A DNA stretch of 64,000 bases from Flavobacteriales bacterium UBA7690 (GCA_002482775.1 DLGQ01000002.1:20878-84877), one strand, 5' to 3'. Positions 1-9,227 are shown, counted from the first letter of the stretch. Translations and numbers: made by a program. Notes: generated by a model from the letters alone, not told the origin.

Positions 1-779
1 AGTTGAACAGCGCGGCCACCACCATCCTCATCAACAAGGATGTGGAACCACCGGCCGGCAAGGCCATCATCATCTGCCACGACCCGTGTGCGGAATACAA
101 CAAGCTGGTGCGGGAGGTGATGCCACGGCAAGCCTGGGATAGCCAGGACCCTGTTGTTGGCGAAGGCACGGAGATCCACAAGAGCGCGGTGATCGGTGCC
201 AACGTGCGCATCGGGGCTGAATGCTTGATCATGCCCGGTGTGGTGATCTACGAGAACACCCGCATCGGTGATCGTGTCACCATCCACGCCAACACCGTCA
301 TCGGCAGCGACCCGTTCTATTACAAGAAGCGCCCCAGCGGCTACGACAAGATGGCGCCCGGCGGCAACGTGGTGATCGAGGATGATGTGGAGATCGGTGC
401 GTTGTGTACCATCGATCGTGGCGTGAGCACCGACACGCGCATCGGCGCAGGGACCAAGATCGACAACCATGTGCAGGTGGGGCACGATACGCTCATCGGC
501 CAGCACTGCCTCATCGCTTCGCACGTGGGCATCAGCGGTGCCGTGGTGATCGAGGATAACGTAACGCTGTGGGGGCAGGTCGGTGTACCCAGCAAATTGC
601 GTATCGGCAAAGGCGCAACGGTGCTGGGCCAAAGTGGCTTGATCAATTCGCTGGAAGGCGGTAAGACCTACTTCGGCAGCCCGGCCGGGGAATGGAAACA
701 GAAGATGCGCGAAGTGGCGTTGATCGGCAAACTGCCCGAACTCTTCCGCAGTGTCGGGGCGAAGAAAGAGAAGGACTGA
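1..779 (+). CDS. UDP-3-O-acylglucosamine N-acyltransferase-like protein (LpxD family), 5' partial
   Basis: The visible part is about 258 residues of a left-handed beta-helix acyltransferase. Isoleucine-rich hexapeptide repeats (IGANVRIGAECLIMPGVVIY style) run from about residue 50 to 220. The first 45 residues resemble the end of the LpxD N-terminal uridine-binding domain, and NHVQVGHD at about residue 155 holds the expected catalytic histidine. LpxD adds the N-linked acyl chain to lipid A precursor sugars in the cytoplasm. The only nearby start is a TTG at base 3, which is probably an internal leucine, so the gene begins upstream of the window. Bacteroidota often carry a second LpxD-like gene besides the one in the lpx operon, so the acceptor is uncertain. 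The next gene starts 4 bases after the stop, suggesting co-transcription. Confidence 0.75.
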   Translation, partial: LNSAATTILINKDVEPPAGKAIIICHDPCAEYNKLVREVMPRQAWDSQDPVVGEGTEIHKSAVIGANVRIGAECLIMPGVVIYENTRIGDRVTIHANTVIGSDPFYYKKRPSGYDKMAPGGNVVIEDDVEIGALCTIDRGVSTDTRIGAGTKIDNHVQVGHDTLIGQHCLIASHVGISGAVVIEDNVTLWGQVGVPSKLRIGKGATVLGQSGLINSLEGGKTYFGSPAGEWKQKMREVALIGKLPELFRSVGAKKEKD

Positions 780-783
780 AGGC

Positions 784-2007
784 ATGGCCCGTCTGGAACG
801 CATCATCGAACGGTTGGACTTGAAAGAGTTCCAACTGAAGGCGTTGCTCGACGTGACCAAGGCCATCAACAACACCGAGGACCGCGCCTCGCTGCTGAAG
901 CTCTACGAGCGGATCATCCGTGAAGACCTCGGCATCACGCGGCTGATGCTATTCGAGCGCACCACGAAATGGGAACGCATCATCGCGTTCGGCAACAACG
1001 TGGAAGGCGTGGCGATGGACATCGAGAAGGCGTTCGGCACCTTTTCGGAGATCCAGGTCATCGGCAGTGAAAGCACCGGCAGTCTGGGTGCGTTCGATGT
1101 GGCCGTACCGGTCTACCACCGTGGCAAACCCTTGGCCTTCCTGCTCATCGGCGATATCGACGAGGAGGAGCAGCGCATGAGCCCCACGGTGAAGCACCTC
1201 AACTTCATCCAGACGCTCACCAACCTGATCGTGGTAGCGTTGGAGAACCGAAGGCTGGCGGCGCAAGAACTGGCTGGCGCAAGAGCCAAACGCGAATTGG
1301 AACTGGCTGCCGAGATGCAGAGCATGCTGGTCCCGAACGACCTACCGAGCAACGAGCACATCGATGCCGCAGGGTGGTACCAACCGCATAGCGAAGTGGG
1401 CGGTGACTACTACGACCTTTTCACCCTGCCCGATGGCCGGTATGTCGCTTGCGTGGCCGATGTGAGCGGCAAAGGCATCGCCGCGGCATTGCTCATGAGC
1501 AATTTCCAAGCGAACCTGCGCGCGAGCATCCCCCATGCACAGGACCTGGTACAGCTCGTACACGACCTCAACGGGAAAGTCCATGCCAGCGCACGCGGGG
1601 AGCGTTTCATCACGCTGTTCATCGCGCTGATCGACACGTCTTCGCGGCGAATGCAATACATCAACTGCGGTCATAACGACCCGCTCCTGCACCATGATGA
1701 AGGCATCACACCGCTGCGGGATGGCAGCATCGCCCTTGGCATGATGCCGAAACTGCCTTTCCTCAAGAGCGGAGAGGTGGAACTGCCTGCCGGATGCACA
1801 CTGCTATGCTACACCGATGGTCTCATCGAACAAGAGGACGTGAACGGCAATTCGTTCGAGACCGCCCCGATCACCAAGGTTCTTCGTACCCTTTCCCGGT
1901 CATCGGCGCAGGCCATCAACGAAGCGGTGATCAACACCTTCGAAACGCACCGCGGCGGCCTTCCCTACTTGGACGACATCGCACTGCTCACGTGCCGGTT
2001 CGCGTGA
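784..2007 (+). CDS. GAF domain / SpoIIE-type PP2C serine phosphatase
   Basis: 407 residues. A short N-terminal helix leads into a GAF-like sensor domain (about 20-170), then a charged helical linker (about 170-195), then an RsbU/SpoIIE-type PP2C domain (about 200-405). EVGGDYYD and VADVSGKG are the metal-binding aspartate motifs, and CYTDGLIEQ is the C-terminal one. Proteins of this layout dephosphorylate anti-sigma-factor antagonists in partner-switching systems; no antagonist or kinase is encoded beside it, so its target is unknown. The ATG at 784 was chosen over the upstream GTG at 751 because the latter would overlap the LpxD-like gene. The 4-base gap suggests one operon with that gene. 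Confidence 0.85.
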   Translation: MARLERIIERLDLKEFQLKALLDVTKAINNTEDRASLLKLYERIIREDLGITRLMLFERTTKWERIIAFGNNVEGVAMDIEKAFGTFSEIQVIGSESTGSLGAFDVAVPVYHRGKPLAFLLIGDIDEEEQRMSPTVKHLNFIQTLTNLIVVALENRRLAAQELAGARAKRELELAAEMQSMLVPNDLPSNEHIDAAGWYQPHSEVGGDYYDLFTLPDGRYVACVADVSGKGIAAALLMSNFQANLRASIPHAQDLVQLVHDLNGKVHASARGERFITLFIALIDTSSRRMQYINCGHNDPLLHHDEGITPLRDGSIALGMMPKLPFLKSGEVELPAGCTLLCYTDGLIEQEDVNGNSFETAPITKVLRTLSRSSAQAINEAVINTFETHRGGLPYLDDIALLTCRFA

Positions 2008-2028
2008 CGTAGCGTAGTTCTCTTCTGT

Positions 2029-2115
2029 CAGTTGTCAGATCGAAGTTACCAGGCTCCTTGGCGGTACTCCTTGGTGTGACCCTACTACGAACGCGTGATC
2101 CCAGCCTGACAACTG
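2029..2115. repeat. Inverted repeat between convergent genes
   Basis: The 10-base sequence cagttgtcag at 2029-2038 reappears as its exact reverse complement at 2106-2115. Both lie in the 141-base gap between the convergent phosphatase and ligase genes. The 67-base spacer contains a short direct repeat (ctccttgg twice). It may be a bidirectional transcription stop or simply a decayed palindrome; there is no T-tract. Confidence 0.4.
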
Positions 2116-2148
2116 CCGGCGACGAACGGACAACTCGCCACCGACCTA

Positions 2149-3615
2149 TCAGATGGTCTCCGACATGGCCTCACCGCCAACCTCCTTCGCCAACAACACG
2201 GGGTACTTCAGATCCATAAGCACCACAAGGGCAGTGAAGGCCCAGAAAGGCACGGCCGCTTTATCCAGGTCAAGGAAATTATTGAGGGCGGCATGCAGGT
2301 AATACGTGATCAACCCCAGGAACACGGCGAGCAATAACTGTCGATCTCTTCCGTCGGGCATCCGGGTGTAAAGCCGTAGAACGGTCAGCACGGTCGTGAT
2401 GACGAGGGCCAACATCAGCAGCATACCGAACACACCTTGCTCGGCCAGCGGCCCGAGGTATTCGCTATGCGCGTTGCCGTTCAAGCCGAAGTTGGTGCTG
2501 ATGATGGTGCGGTCCTCGGCGGCTTGGAACGGGGCATATTGGAACATGTAGGTTCCCGGCCCCCAACCGAACACAGGTCGTTCTTGCCACATGTGCAGTG
2601 CGGAATTCCAGCGGTTGATGCGCTCGAGGTTCGAGGCATCACTGGAGATATTGGAGATGGAGCGGACGTGCTGCCCCATGTCGTCCGACGATTCTTCGCG
2701 GTTACGCTCCAATGCGATGGTGATCTGTTCACGCTCCAGGTAGAGCACACCCCCACCAACGATGACCGCTGCGGCGATGACCCACGCTGGAACGCGGAAG
2801 CGCAAGACCACGAACATACCTGCTGCGCCGATAAGGCTGAGCCATGCTGCCCGCGTATAGGAGAATACGAGGCCTGTCGCCAGGATCAGGAGCAGGACGA
2901 AGGCCAGGCCTTTGCGCGTGAGCGAATATCCCGGCAAGCCTACCGCAGCGAGGCTGAAGGGGATGAAGAACGCGAGGATCGCGCCGTAGCTCGTGTGGTC
3001 TTTGAAGAACGGGCTCATCACCCAGTGGGCCGGATCATGCTCGAAGCCGTATTGGGCGTGCCGCACCAGGGTGTAGATCACCACTACGGCGAGGCCGGAC
3101 ATGTAGGCCCACAAGAACCGGTGGATGTTCCGTGGGTCCTCGAAAGAGCGCATGAGCATGAAGTACATGGTGGTGACGAACCAGATCCGGGCGCTGAGGA
3201 ACTTGAACGAGACGATGGGCATGCTGCTGGGGATCACGCACAGGGCCATCCAGATCAGTTGTGCTCCGATGACCCACGTGATGGGATGCCGCCAAACGGC
3301 GACCCGCACCACCCCTTTCTCCACGGCCAGTTTCATCAGGAACAGCAGGGTAAGCCCTACCATGATCGGTTCGGTTGGAAGCGATACGCCGATGCCACCG
3401 AGTTCCAACTGTTCCAAGTTGATCGAGAGCGGCGTAGCGAAAGCGATGAACGTGAGCAGGCGCTCGGGTGCCGCCAACATGGCCCAGCCGATGATGAGGA
3501 CAATGGGCAACAAGCTGAACCAATAGACCTGTTGCGCCATGAACAGCGCATTGAGCAGGATGAAGACCCCGCACAGCACGGGGATCGCCCAACCACGCTT
3601 CAACGCCTCAGTCAT
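2149..3615 (-). CDS. O-antigen ligase / Wzy-type polymerase family membrane protein
   Basis: 488 residues with about 11 hydrophobic helices and one large periplasmic loop (about 285-390) rich in charged residues, the layout of the Wzy_C/WaaL superfamily. The loop contains RINRWNSALHMWQERPVFGWGPG, typical of the conserved region of these enzymes, and a histidine in NAHSEYLGPLAEQG. These proteins either polymerise O-units or transfer a finished glycan to lipid A on the periplasmic side. Sequence alone does not separate polymerase from ligase. It lies downstream of two Wzz-like genes and a flippase on the same strand, with a 3-base gap to the nearest one. Confidence 0.82.
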   Translation of the reverse strand: MTEALKRGWAIPVLCGVFILLNALFMAQQVYWFSLLPIVLIIGWAMLAAPERLLTFIAFATPLSINLEQLELGGIGVSLPTEPIMVGLTLLFLMKLAVEKGVVRVAVWRHPITWVIGAQLIWMALCVIPSSMPIVSFKFLSARIWFVTTMYFMLMRSFEDPRNIHRFLWAYMSGLAVVVIYTLVRHAQYGFEHDPAHWVMSPFFKDHTSYGAILAFFIPFSLAAVGLPGYSLTRKGLAFVLLLILATGLVFSYTRAAWLSLIGAAGMFVVLRFRVPAWVIAAAVIVGGGVLYLEREQITIALERNREESSDDMGQHVRSISNISSDASNLERINRWNSALHMWQERPVFGWGPGTYMFQYAPFQAAEDRTIISTNFGLNGNAHSEYLGPLAEQGVFGMLLMLALVITTVLTVLRLYTRMPDGRDRQLLLAVFLGLITYYLHAALNNFLDLDKAAVPFWAFTALVVLMDLKYPVLLAKEVGGEAMSETI

Positions 3616-3618
3616 AGC

Positions 3619-4560
3619 TCACTTGCGGTACTCCAACCAGACCACGAACACGAAGCACAACAAGGTGGCCGAGACCACGGACATCAGCACGATCAGCCAA
3701 CGCACGGGGAACACCTTGCGATCGCTCACCTCGGGGTAAACGATCACGTTGGTGTAGGTGAGCTCCTTGGTCACATCACTTACGGCCTGTTCGTATTGGG
3801 TCAGGAGCCGATCATAGTTGCCACGGAAAAGATTGCTTAGCTCGGTCAGCTGGCGGAACTCGCCACCCTTCGCCTCCAGCTCCTTCATCAAGCCCAACAC
3901 TTGATCGCGTTGCGCCTGACTGCTTCCGGAACCCAACATGCGGACATAACCCTTGGTGAGTTCCTTTGTTTGCGCATCATAGGAGAGCAGACCGGTGGTG
4001 CGTCGCAGGGTATCGAGCCGGGCCTCCACGGAATCCAATTTGTAGCGTTCGTGCTTGAGAGCGCGTTCGGCGATGTAGAGCAGTTCACCCGATTTCTCCC
4101 GCTGGAGCCTGCGTGCCAACAGGTTCACTTGGGTGAGCATGGCGTTCACCATGTCCCGTGCCCGTACCGGATCCTCGTCCACCACCTCGATCATGACGCT
4201 TTCGTACTGGGTCTTACTGATCTCCGCGCGGTCCAGGAATTCGTTGTAGAGGGCGAAATGGCCACCCGCTTTGGTGGTGTCCACATCATAAACGGTCATC
4301 AGGTCGAACTGCTTGATCAGGCTATCGCGGATGCTATTGCTTCGCAACAGTTGAAGCAGTTGATCGGTGCGGGTCTCGATGGAATAGCTGTTGAGGTTAA
4401 CGGGGTAAACGATCGCGGTGGAGCGGTACCGTGGCGGCATGAAGCTGGGAGCACTGAGCACCGCTCCCAGTATCACGGCGAGTACACCCACGATGATGAA
4501 CAGCCGGAGGTATTTGACGATGACAGCCAGGAAACGCTGGAAGGTGAATTCGCCGGTCAT
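3619..4560 (-). CDS. Wzz-like polysaccharide co-polymerase, copy 2
   Basis: 313 residues. One membrane helix near the N-terminus (about 18-40), a long periplasmic part with predicted coiled coil (about 150-245), and a second helix near the C-terminus (about 285-308) preceded by a short proline-containing segment. This is the Wzz chain-length regulator layout without a fused tyrosine kinase. Such proteins set the length of O-antigen or exopolysaccharide chains. Its start overlaps the stop of the upstream Wzz-like gene by 4 bases, so translation is probably coupled. It shares architecture with that neighbour but little obvious sequence, so the pair may be a heteromeric partner set or an old duplication. 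Confidence 0.78.
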   Translation of the reverse strand: MTGEFTFQRFLAVIVKYLRLFIIVGVLAVILGAVLSAPSFMPPRYRSTAIVYPVNLNSYSIETRTDQLLQLLRSNSIRDSLIKQFDLMTVYDVDTTKAGGHFALYNEFLDRAEISKTQYESVMIEVVDEDPVRARDMVNAMLTQVNLLARRLQREKSGELLYIAERALKHERYKLDSVEARLDTLRRTTGLLSYDAQTKELTKGYVRMLGSGSSQAQRDQVLGLMKELEAKGGEFRQLTELSNLFRGNYDRLLTQYEQAVSDVTKELTYTNVIVYPEVSDRKVFPVRWLIVLMSVVSATLLCFVFVVWLEYRK

Positions 4561-5573
4561 TGTTCGAGGCGTATCTTTTTCAGGTTCACCTGCACCACGA
4601 TGAGCAGGAGCGAAAGGAGGAATGCCGAAGCGGTACTGATAGCCACCACCAACCAGCGCACCGGGGAGTGTTTCCGATCGGAGGGTTGTGCGCGGTTAAC
4701 CACGAACTTGTGGGGTAGATCGCTATCCATGTCGGCCTGTGCTTGTTCCAGTTTCATACGGAGCACGCTCATGCGTTTGGTCTCGTTGAAGAGGCGGTCC
4801 TGGAGGGTCACATAGGGTCCACCATATTGCGCGAGCACCTTGAACCGTTCTTCGAACTCCCGTATCGCCCGCTGATCACCTTTGAGGATGGCCGCTCCCA
4901 TGTACTCGTTGTACCGTTCCGTTTGGGTGTGGTAATCGTGCACGCCGAGTTCGCGCAGGAGGCGCATACTATCAGCCATCTGCCTGATCTCCACTTCCAG
5001 TTCCTTCACTTTGCTATCCACCACCTGGAACCCCTTGCTCGCGCGCTCCCGGGCCATTTCGGACCACACGGTATCCACCTGGTCCACGATGTAATTGGCG
5101 ATGTCCGATGCGCGTTGGGGATCGGGATCCAGCACTTGTGCACGCACGCTGCCGAACTTGGTACGTTCGAAGGTGATGTGGCCGTTGAAGGCTTCCTGGA
5201 GTTCGGTGTTTCGGGTCTTGCTGGCCGCGTTCACACGGTACACCTCGATCAAGTTGAACTGCTGGATCACGCGGTCACGGATCTTGTCCGAGTGGAGCAT
5301 TTGCAGGAGCTGTTCGCAATCCTCCTCATCCCCCAAGGCGAGGATATCGTCGCGCCCTGTGCTTTGTTCATTGAGCAAGGCCTTGGATACCGAGTTGGTG
5401 ATGGCCGGGAACATGATCACCTCGCTCATGTACAACGGGGTGATCAAGAAGGCCGTAACCACGCCAACGATGGCGCCCAGCAAGGTGATGCCGACGATGA
5501 GCTTACGCCGTGCCCAGAGGAAAAGGACCAGGTCGAAGGAGGCGAGCCCCTTTCCGGTGTTCGAATTCTGCAT
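4557..5573 (-). CDS. Wzz-like polysaccharide co-polymerase, copy 1
   Basis: 338 residues, same plan as the next gene: cytoplasmic tail of about 25 residues, first membrane helix (about 26-50), a periplasmic alpha/beta base and coiled-coil region (about 170-260), and a second membrane helix (about 300-325) after a PSDRKHSPVRW segment. LFLWARRKLIVGITLLGAIVG marks the first transmembrane part. It belongs to the Wzz/chain-length determinant family, lacks a kinase domain, and overlaps copy 2 by 4 bases. Working partners are probably the flippase upstream and the ligase/polymerase downstream. Confidence 0.78.
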   Translation of the reverse strand: MQNSNTGKGLASFDLVLFLWARRKLIVGITLLGAIVGVVTAFLITPLYMSEVIMFPAITNSVSKALLNEQSTGRDDILALGDEEDCEQLLQMLHSDKIRDRVIQQFNLIEVYRVNAASKTRNTELQEAFNGHITFERTKFGSVRAQVLDPDPQRASDIANYIVDQVDTVWSEMARERASKGFQVVDSKVKELEVEIRQMADSMRLLRELGVHDYHTQTERYNEYMGAAILKGDQRAIREFEERFKVLAQYGGPYVTLQDRLFNETKRMSVLRMKLEQAQADMDSDLPHKFVVNRAQPSDRKHSPVRWLVVAISTASAFLLSLLLIVVQVNLKKIRLEQ

Positions 5574-5602
5574 GCTTATCCGCGAAAAGAGGGCCTAAAG
5601 TA

Positions 5603-5628
5603 CACCTTCGCCCCCAGCGGGGAAGGTG
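5603..5628. repeat. Hairpin between flippase and Wzz-like gene
   Basis: A near-palindrome with arms cacctt/aaggtg and C/G-rich inner arms lies in the 57-base gap between the flippase stop and the start of the first Wzz-like gene. It could tune read-through within the polysaccharide operon. There is no T-run on either strand, so a terminator is not certain. Confidence 0.4.
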
Positions 5629-5630
5629 AT

Positions 5631-7100
5631 TCAGACCTTGGCGGGAACGCGCAATTCCAGCGCTTCGTATAGTACGGTTCGGTTCACCATACCGAGCAGC
5701 CACGCCAAGAGCACCACAACGGAGGCGAACACCGCCAAGGCCGCCAGCAAGCCGAGGCCGAGCGTCGCGATCCACCACGCGGTGCCCACCAGCACCGCAG
5801 CATACACGAGCGCGCGGACCAGAAGGCCGGTGGGGATACCGATGGAATAGAGCCGCTTCGCCAGCGCGATCTGCGCTACGGCGGTGAGCCCCTGCGTCAC
5901 CAAGCTGGCCCATGCCGCACCTTCTGCTTGCATGCGCGGGATCAGTACCAGGTTGAGGCCGATGTTGAGCACCGCGCCGCTGCCGGCCAACCAGTTCAAC
6001 TGCTTCAAGCGGCCACCAGCAGTGAGCAATGTGCCGAACACGTACGTGGAACAAACGGCCACGAAACAACCGATGAGCAAGGCGAAGACAGGAGCACTTT
6101 GCGCTGTGTGTTCAGTATAGCGCAGGTCCATGATGGCTTTTGCGTTCACACTGCCGAACACGGCCACGGCGATGGTCCCTGTCAGTACCAGCCGTATGGC
6201 TAGACGCACCAATGGAGCCAGCCCGTCATTGGCCTTCGCATCCTTGGCACCCAACAAGCGGCTGAACATGGGCAGCAGCAGGCCGGCCATCAGGTACCCC
6301 AGCATGTTGAAGGCCTCGAAGAAGCGGAAGCCCTGCGCGTAGATCCCGGCCTGTAGCGGACCATCGGGCAGCAACCGTTCCAGCATCAGCGTATCGATGC
6401 GGTAGTAGAAGGTCATCAGCAGGATCAGTAGTGCGTAAGGGAAACTCTGCTTCACGACCACCCAGGCGAATGCCGGCTGCCAGGCTAGCCGCACACCACC
6501 GGCGATGCGATGCACCAGTACATAGGCCACCAGCGCGGTGGTGCCATAGGCGATGGTCTGCGCCCACACGAACCATTCTATGCGGAACGGTGCAGGTCCG
6601 CCTCGCCCCCACAGCAGCCAACCCACCATACCGATCAGCAGCACGCGGTCCAGCACGCTCAACAGGCTGTCCTGTTTGAACCGTTGCGCCCCGGCGATGT
6701 TGCTGCGCAGGTATTGGATGGTGGCCACCAATGCTTGGTTCACCACCAGCCAACCGAGCACCGCCAGTTGATCACCCCGGAAACCGAGCACGATGCCCGC
6801 GCCCACCGTGAGCACCGCGTACAGTAGCACCAGCACGAAGCGCACACCCATCACACCGCCCACCGTTTTTCCCATCAGCTGCGTGTGCTGGGCGATGTGG
6901 CGTGTGTTCTGGTTGGTCATGCCCAGGTCCAACACGATGTTGAGCAGGAACCCGAGGCTGAGCAATGCCGCATAGGTGCCGTAGGTCGCGCTGCCTACAG
7001 CATCCTGCACCCCGGCATCGATGCCCAGGATGTAGAACGGCTTCACCAGCAGGTTCAGCACCAGCAGCAGGGCGAGGTTCAGCAGGAAACGGCGTTGCAT
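5631..7100 (-). CDS. Polysaccharide flippase (MOP/Wzx-like)
   Basis: 489 residues with about 12-14 membrane helices across its whole length, as in the MATE/Wzx oligosaccharide flippase superfamily. These proteins move lipid-linked sugar units across the inner membrane. The ATG at 7100 (MQRRFLLNL) was chosen: it puts the first helix right at the N-terminus, whereas the longer frame to 7148 adds 16 residues of no hydrophobic character. It is the first gene of the leftward polysaccharide set (flippase, Wzz, Wzz, ligase). No glycosyltransferase is in this set; the nearest is the GT4 gene at 9.9 kb on the other strand. Confidence 0.83.
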   Translation of the reverse strand: MQRRFLLNLALLLVLNLLVKPFYILGIDAGVQDAVGSATYGTYAALLSLGFLLNIVLDLGMTNQNTRHIAQHTQLMGKTVGGVMGVRFVLVLLYAVLTVGAGIVLGFRGDQLAVLGWLVVNQALVATIQYLRSNIAGAQRFKQDSLLSVLDRVLLIGMVGWLLWGRGGPAPFRIEWFVWAQTIAYGTTALVAYVLVHRIAGGVRLAWQPAFAWVVVKQSFPYALLILLMTFYYRIDTLMLERLLPDGPLQAGIYAQGFRFFEAFNMLGYLMAGLLLPMFSRLLGAKDAKANDGLAPLVRLAIRLVLTGTIAVAVFGSVNAKAIMDLRYTEHTAQSAPVFALLIGCFVAVCSTYVFGTLLTAGGRLKQLNWLAGSGAVLNIGLNLVLIPRMQAEGAAWASLVTQGLTAVAQIALAKRLYSIGIPTGLLVRALVYAAVLVGTAWWIATLGLGLLAALAVFASVVVLLAWLLGMVNRTVLYEALELRVPAKV

Positions 7101-7393
7101 TGGCGGGGTGAAGATGGCACAATGGTCGCTTATCGCATGTGGTAGCACTCACACGAAAGCCGACAAGCCTTTGGTCTTTTACAGCCCTGGCATCTATCAC
7201 TTTGCGCGAAGAGCCCGGGCCAGGTGGGTAGACCACTAGGAACCATGCACTACTGCTGTTCTGTCCACCGATCCATCAACATACGCTCACGAATGGATCA
7301 TAGAAGGTGAAGTGTAGGTTAACTTGGTGGCGCGAAATGGTCTTGACCTTGCTCGCCCCAGGACAAGACCACATCCACGAAGCGAAGTACCGA
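7101..7393. other. Divergent intergenic region with inverted repeat
   Basis: This 293-base gap separates the leftward flippase from the rightward dioxygenase gene. No convincing gene lies here. An 8-base inverted repeat (tggtcttg at 7338-7345, caagacca at 7364-7371) lies about 22 bases upstream of the chosen dioxygenase start and could be an operator. A partial -7-like box (TCacTTTG) is near 7195-7203. Confidence 0.4.
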
Positions 7394-8200
7394 ATGCGTA
7401 TCATTGAAGCGAGCACAACGCTCGGACAGGAGCTAACAGCGCACCAGCGCGGGCTCTTCGCCCGTGATGGCGCATTGCATTTCAAACGGTTCCTTGGACC
7501 ACAAGCCGTGGCGGACATCATCAAGGCCATCGGCGAAGTGGAGCAACAGTGGGTGCACGAAGAGGTGCGCACCGTGCGCGGCACCCCGGTGAAATACGGG
7601 AAGGACATGGATGGTAGACCCATGGTGCAGCGCTTCGCTTTCGCATCGCACTACCATGCCGTGTTGGCGGAAGTGTTGCAGGACCCCCGCCTGAAGGCGA
7701 TCCTGCAGCTCGTTGGTGACGATGCCCGGCTTGGCACGGAGGAGAAGGATGGGCTGGTGATCAATCACTACCTCAACGCTTCCGGTAGTGGCTTCACTGA
7801 AATGGGCTGGCACACCGATTCCATCCGCGACCTGTTCTTGGGAAAGCGTGTGGGCCCGATGTTGAACGTGGGTTTCCACCTTGATGACCAAGACCCCGCG
7901 AACGGTGGTTTGCGCTTCCTACCGGGCACACATCGGCAGGGTCTGGGTGGCATGTTGTTCCATAAGCGCTACTTCATGGACAAGAGGGCTGATCCGCGCG
8001 AAGCGGCCTTCGCCATTGAAGCCGGGGACCTCACCGTACACGACGGTCGCATGTGGCATAGGGTGCAGCGCTCGGCACTGGTTGGAGAGGCCAGCCGCCG
8101 CCGCGTGATGTACATCCCGGTGATCAACGGCTCTTACGCACCGAAGACCGCCGAAAGCCGCACACCGTTCTACCACCGTTTCCAGCATTTGGTGAAATGA
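7394..8200 (+). CDS. Phytanoyl-CoA dioxygenase (PhyH) family protein
   Basis: 268 residues. The Fe(II)/2-oxoglutarate dioxygenase facial triad is visible as WHTDSIRD (about residue 138, H and D) and VHDGRMWHRV (about residue 220, distal H); a downstream arginine (SRRRVMYIP) would bind 2-oxoglutarate. Bacterial PhyH proteins hydroxylate varied small molecules, so the substrate cannot be named. The ATG at 7394 was chosen because the 29 residues upstream of it look non-coding. Its stop overlaps the start of the SDR gene by 4 bases, implying the two act in one pathway, possibly hydroxylation followed by oxidation. Confidence 0.8.
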   Translation: MRIIEASTTLGQELTAHQRGLFARDGALHFKRFLGPQAVADIIKAIGEVEQQWVHEEVRTVRGTPVKYGKDMDGRPMVQRFAFASHYHAVLAEVLQDPRLKAILQLVGDDARLGTEEKDGLVINHYLNASGSGFTEMGWHTDSIRDLFLGKRVGPMLNVGFHLDDQDPANGGLRFLPGTHRQGLGGMLFHKRYFMDKRADPREAAFAIEAGDLTVHDGRMWHRVQRSALVGEASRRRVMYIPVINGSYAPKTAESRTPFYHRFQHLVK

Positions 8201-9003
8201 CCACCCCGGATAAAGGCCTGGCAGTGGTCACTGGTGCCAGCCAAGGGTTGGGCGCTGCCATAGCCCATGAGCTGGCCCGTGCGGGGTTCGCGGTGTTGTT
8301 GGTGGCGCGCAGCCTTCCAGCGCTGGATCATGTTCGCGCTAGCGTTGGGGCTTTGAACGGCGATCGCACCTTCGTGCTGGAACTCGACCTGTTGGCACCC
8401 GATGCCTTCGACCGTATACGCAGTGCCATCACCTCGACTGGCTTTCCGCTCACGTGTTTGGTGAACAATGCTGGCCACGGGCTGTACGGCCTGTTCCACG
8501 AACTTCCCCTTACCGATCAACTGCGCATGATGCGGTTGAACATGGAACTCCCGATCACCCTCACCCACGGCTTGCTTCCGGACCTGAAGACTGCACCGCG
8601 CTCGTACATCCTCAACATCTCCAGTATGACGGCGTATGGCAGCATCGCCACCTTGGCGACCTACGGAGGCAGTAAGGCTTTCCTGCTGCGGTGGTCCCGG
8701 GCGCTGGGTGTGGAACTCCGGGGCACCGGGGTCACGGTAACGTGTGTATGTCCAGGAAGCATCATCACCGGTTTCACAGCAAGAGCCGGTATGCTGGTGA
8801 TGGATGACCTCGCACGCAAATTCGGTTCCGAGCCCCTTCCAGTTGCACGCACAGCGGTGAACGCACTTTTGAAAGGACGTGCCGAAGTGGTTCCCGGTGC
8901 GCTCAACCGCATCACCGCGTTCCTCCAACAGTGCCTTCCAGCAGGTCCTGTCGAACGGGTCGCCAGTGGTATCTATTTGAAACGACTACCAGTTCGGAAG
9001 TGA
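8197..9003 (+). CDS. Short-chain dehydrogenase/reductase (SDR)
   Basis: 268 residues with the classical SDR features: the NAD(P)-binding TGASQGLGAAIA near residue 13, the structural NNAGHG near 89, and the catalytic serine and YGGSK (Tyr/Lys) near 145-160. The C-terminal part is typical of ketoacyl/steroid-type SDRs. Substrate unknown. It overlaps the dioxygenase gene by 4 bases, so both are probably translated from one message. Confidence 0.85.
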   Translation: MTTPDKGLAVVTGASQGLGAAIAHELARAGFAVLLVARSLPALDHVRASVGALNGDRTFVLELDLLAPDAFDRIRSAITSTGFPLTCLVNNAGHGLYGLFHELPLTDQLRMMRLNMELPITLTHGLLPDLKTAPRSYILNISSMTAYGSIATLATYGGSKAFLLRWSRALGVELRGTGVTVTCVCPGSIITGFTARAGMLVMDDLARKFGSEPLPVARTAVNALLKGRAEVVPGALNRITAFLQQCLPAGPVERVASGIYLKRLPVRK

Positions 9004-9032
9004 CTCCTCCATCGTTGGAGTTCGGAAGTGAC
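8991..9032 (+). repeat. 14-base direct repeat at the end of the SDR gene
   Basis: agttcggaagtgac occurs at 8991-9004, covering the SDR stop codon, and again at 9019-9032. Between them is a small hairpin (ctcca 9007-9011, tggag 9016-9020). This looks like a local duplication of the gene end; no function is evident. Confidence 0.45.
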
Positions 9033-9203
9033 CCGACCATCTTCGGCCACAACGATACCATCACCAAAGGTTGCTCCAGTCCCGACCATCGAGACAGAAG
9101 GAAGCAGGGTGGTTCAACTTCAGCTACCACCTTCCATGATCCGTCACAAGTGTTCGACCAACACTCCATCATACTTCATCCACGCATGATGCCGACCACC
9201 ATC

Positions 9204-9211
9204 TACATTTG
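9204..9211 (+). promoter_or_regulatory. -7 promoter box (TAcaTTTG) for the histone-like gene
   Basis: Exact match to the Bacteroidota TAnnTTTG element, 16 bases before the ATG at 9228. I see no clear TTTG -33 partner. Confidence 0.5.
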
Positions 9212-9227
9212 ATGCAAACAACTCCCC

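Noticed and set aside
2437..3840. Long plus-strand open frame (467 residues) opposite the O-antigen ligase
   Set aside because: It is the antisense shadow of a clear membrane protein; composition is rich in His, Asp, Glu and Arg with no domain.
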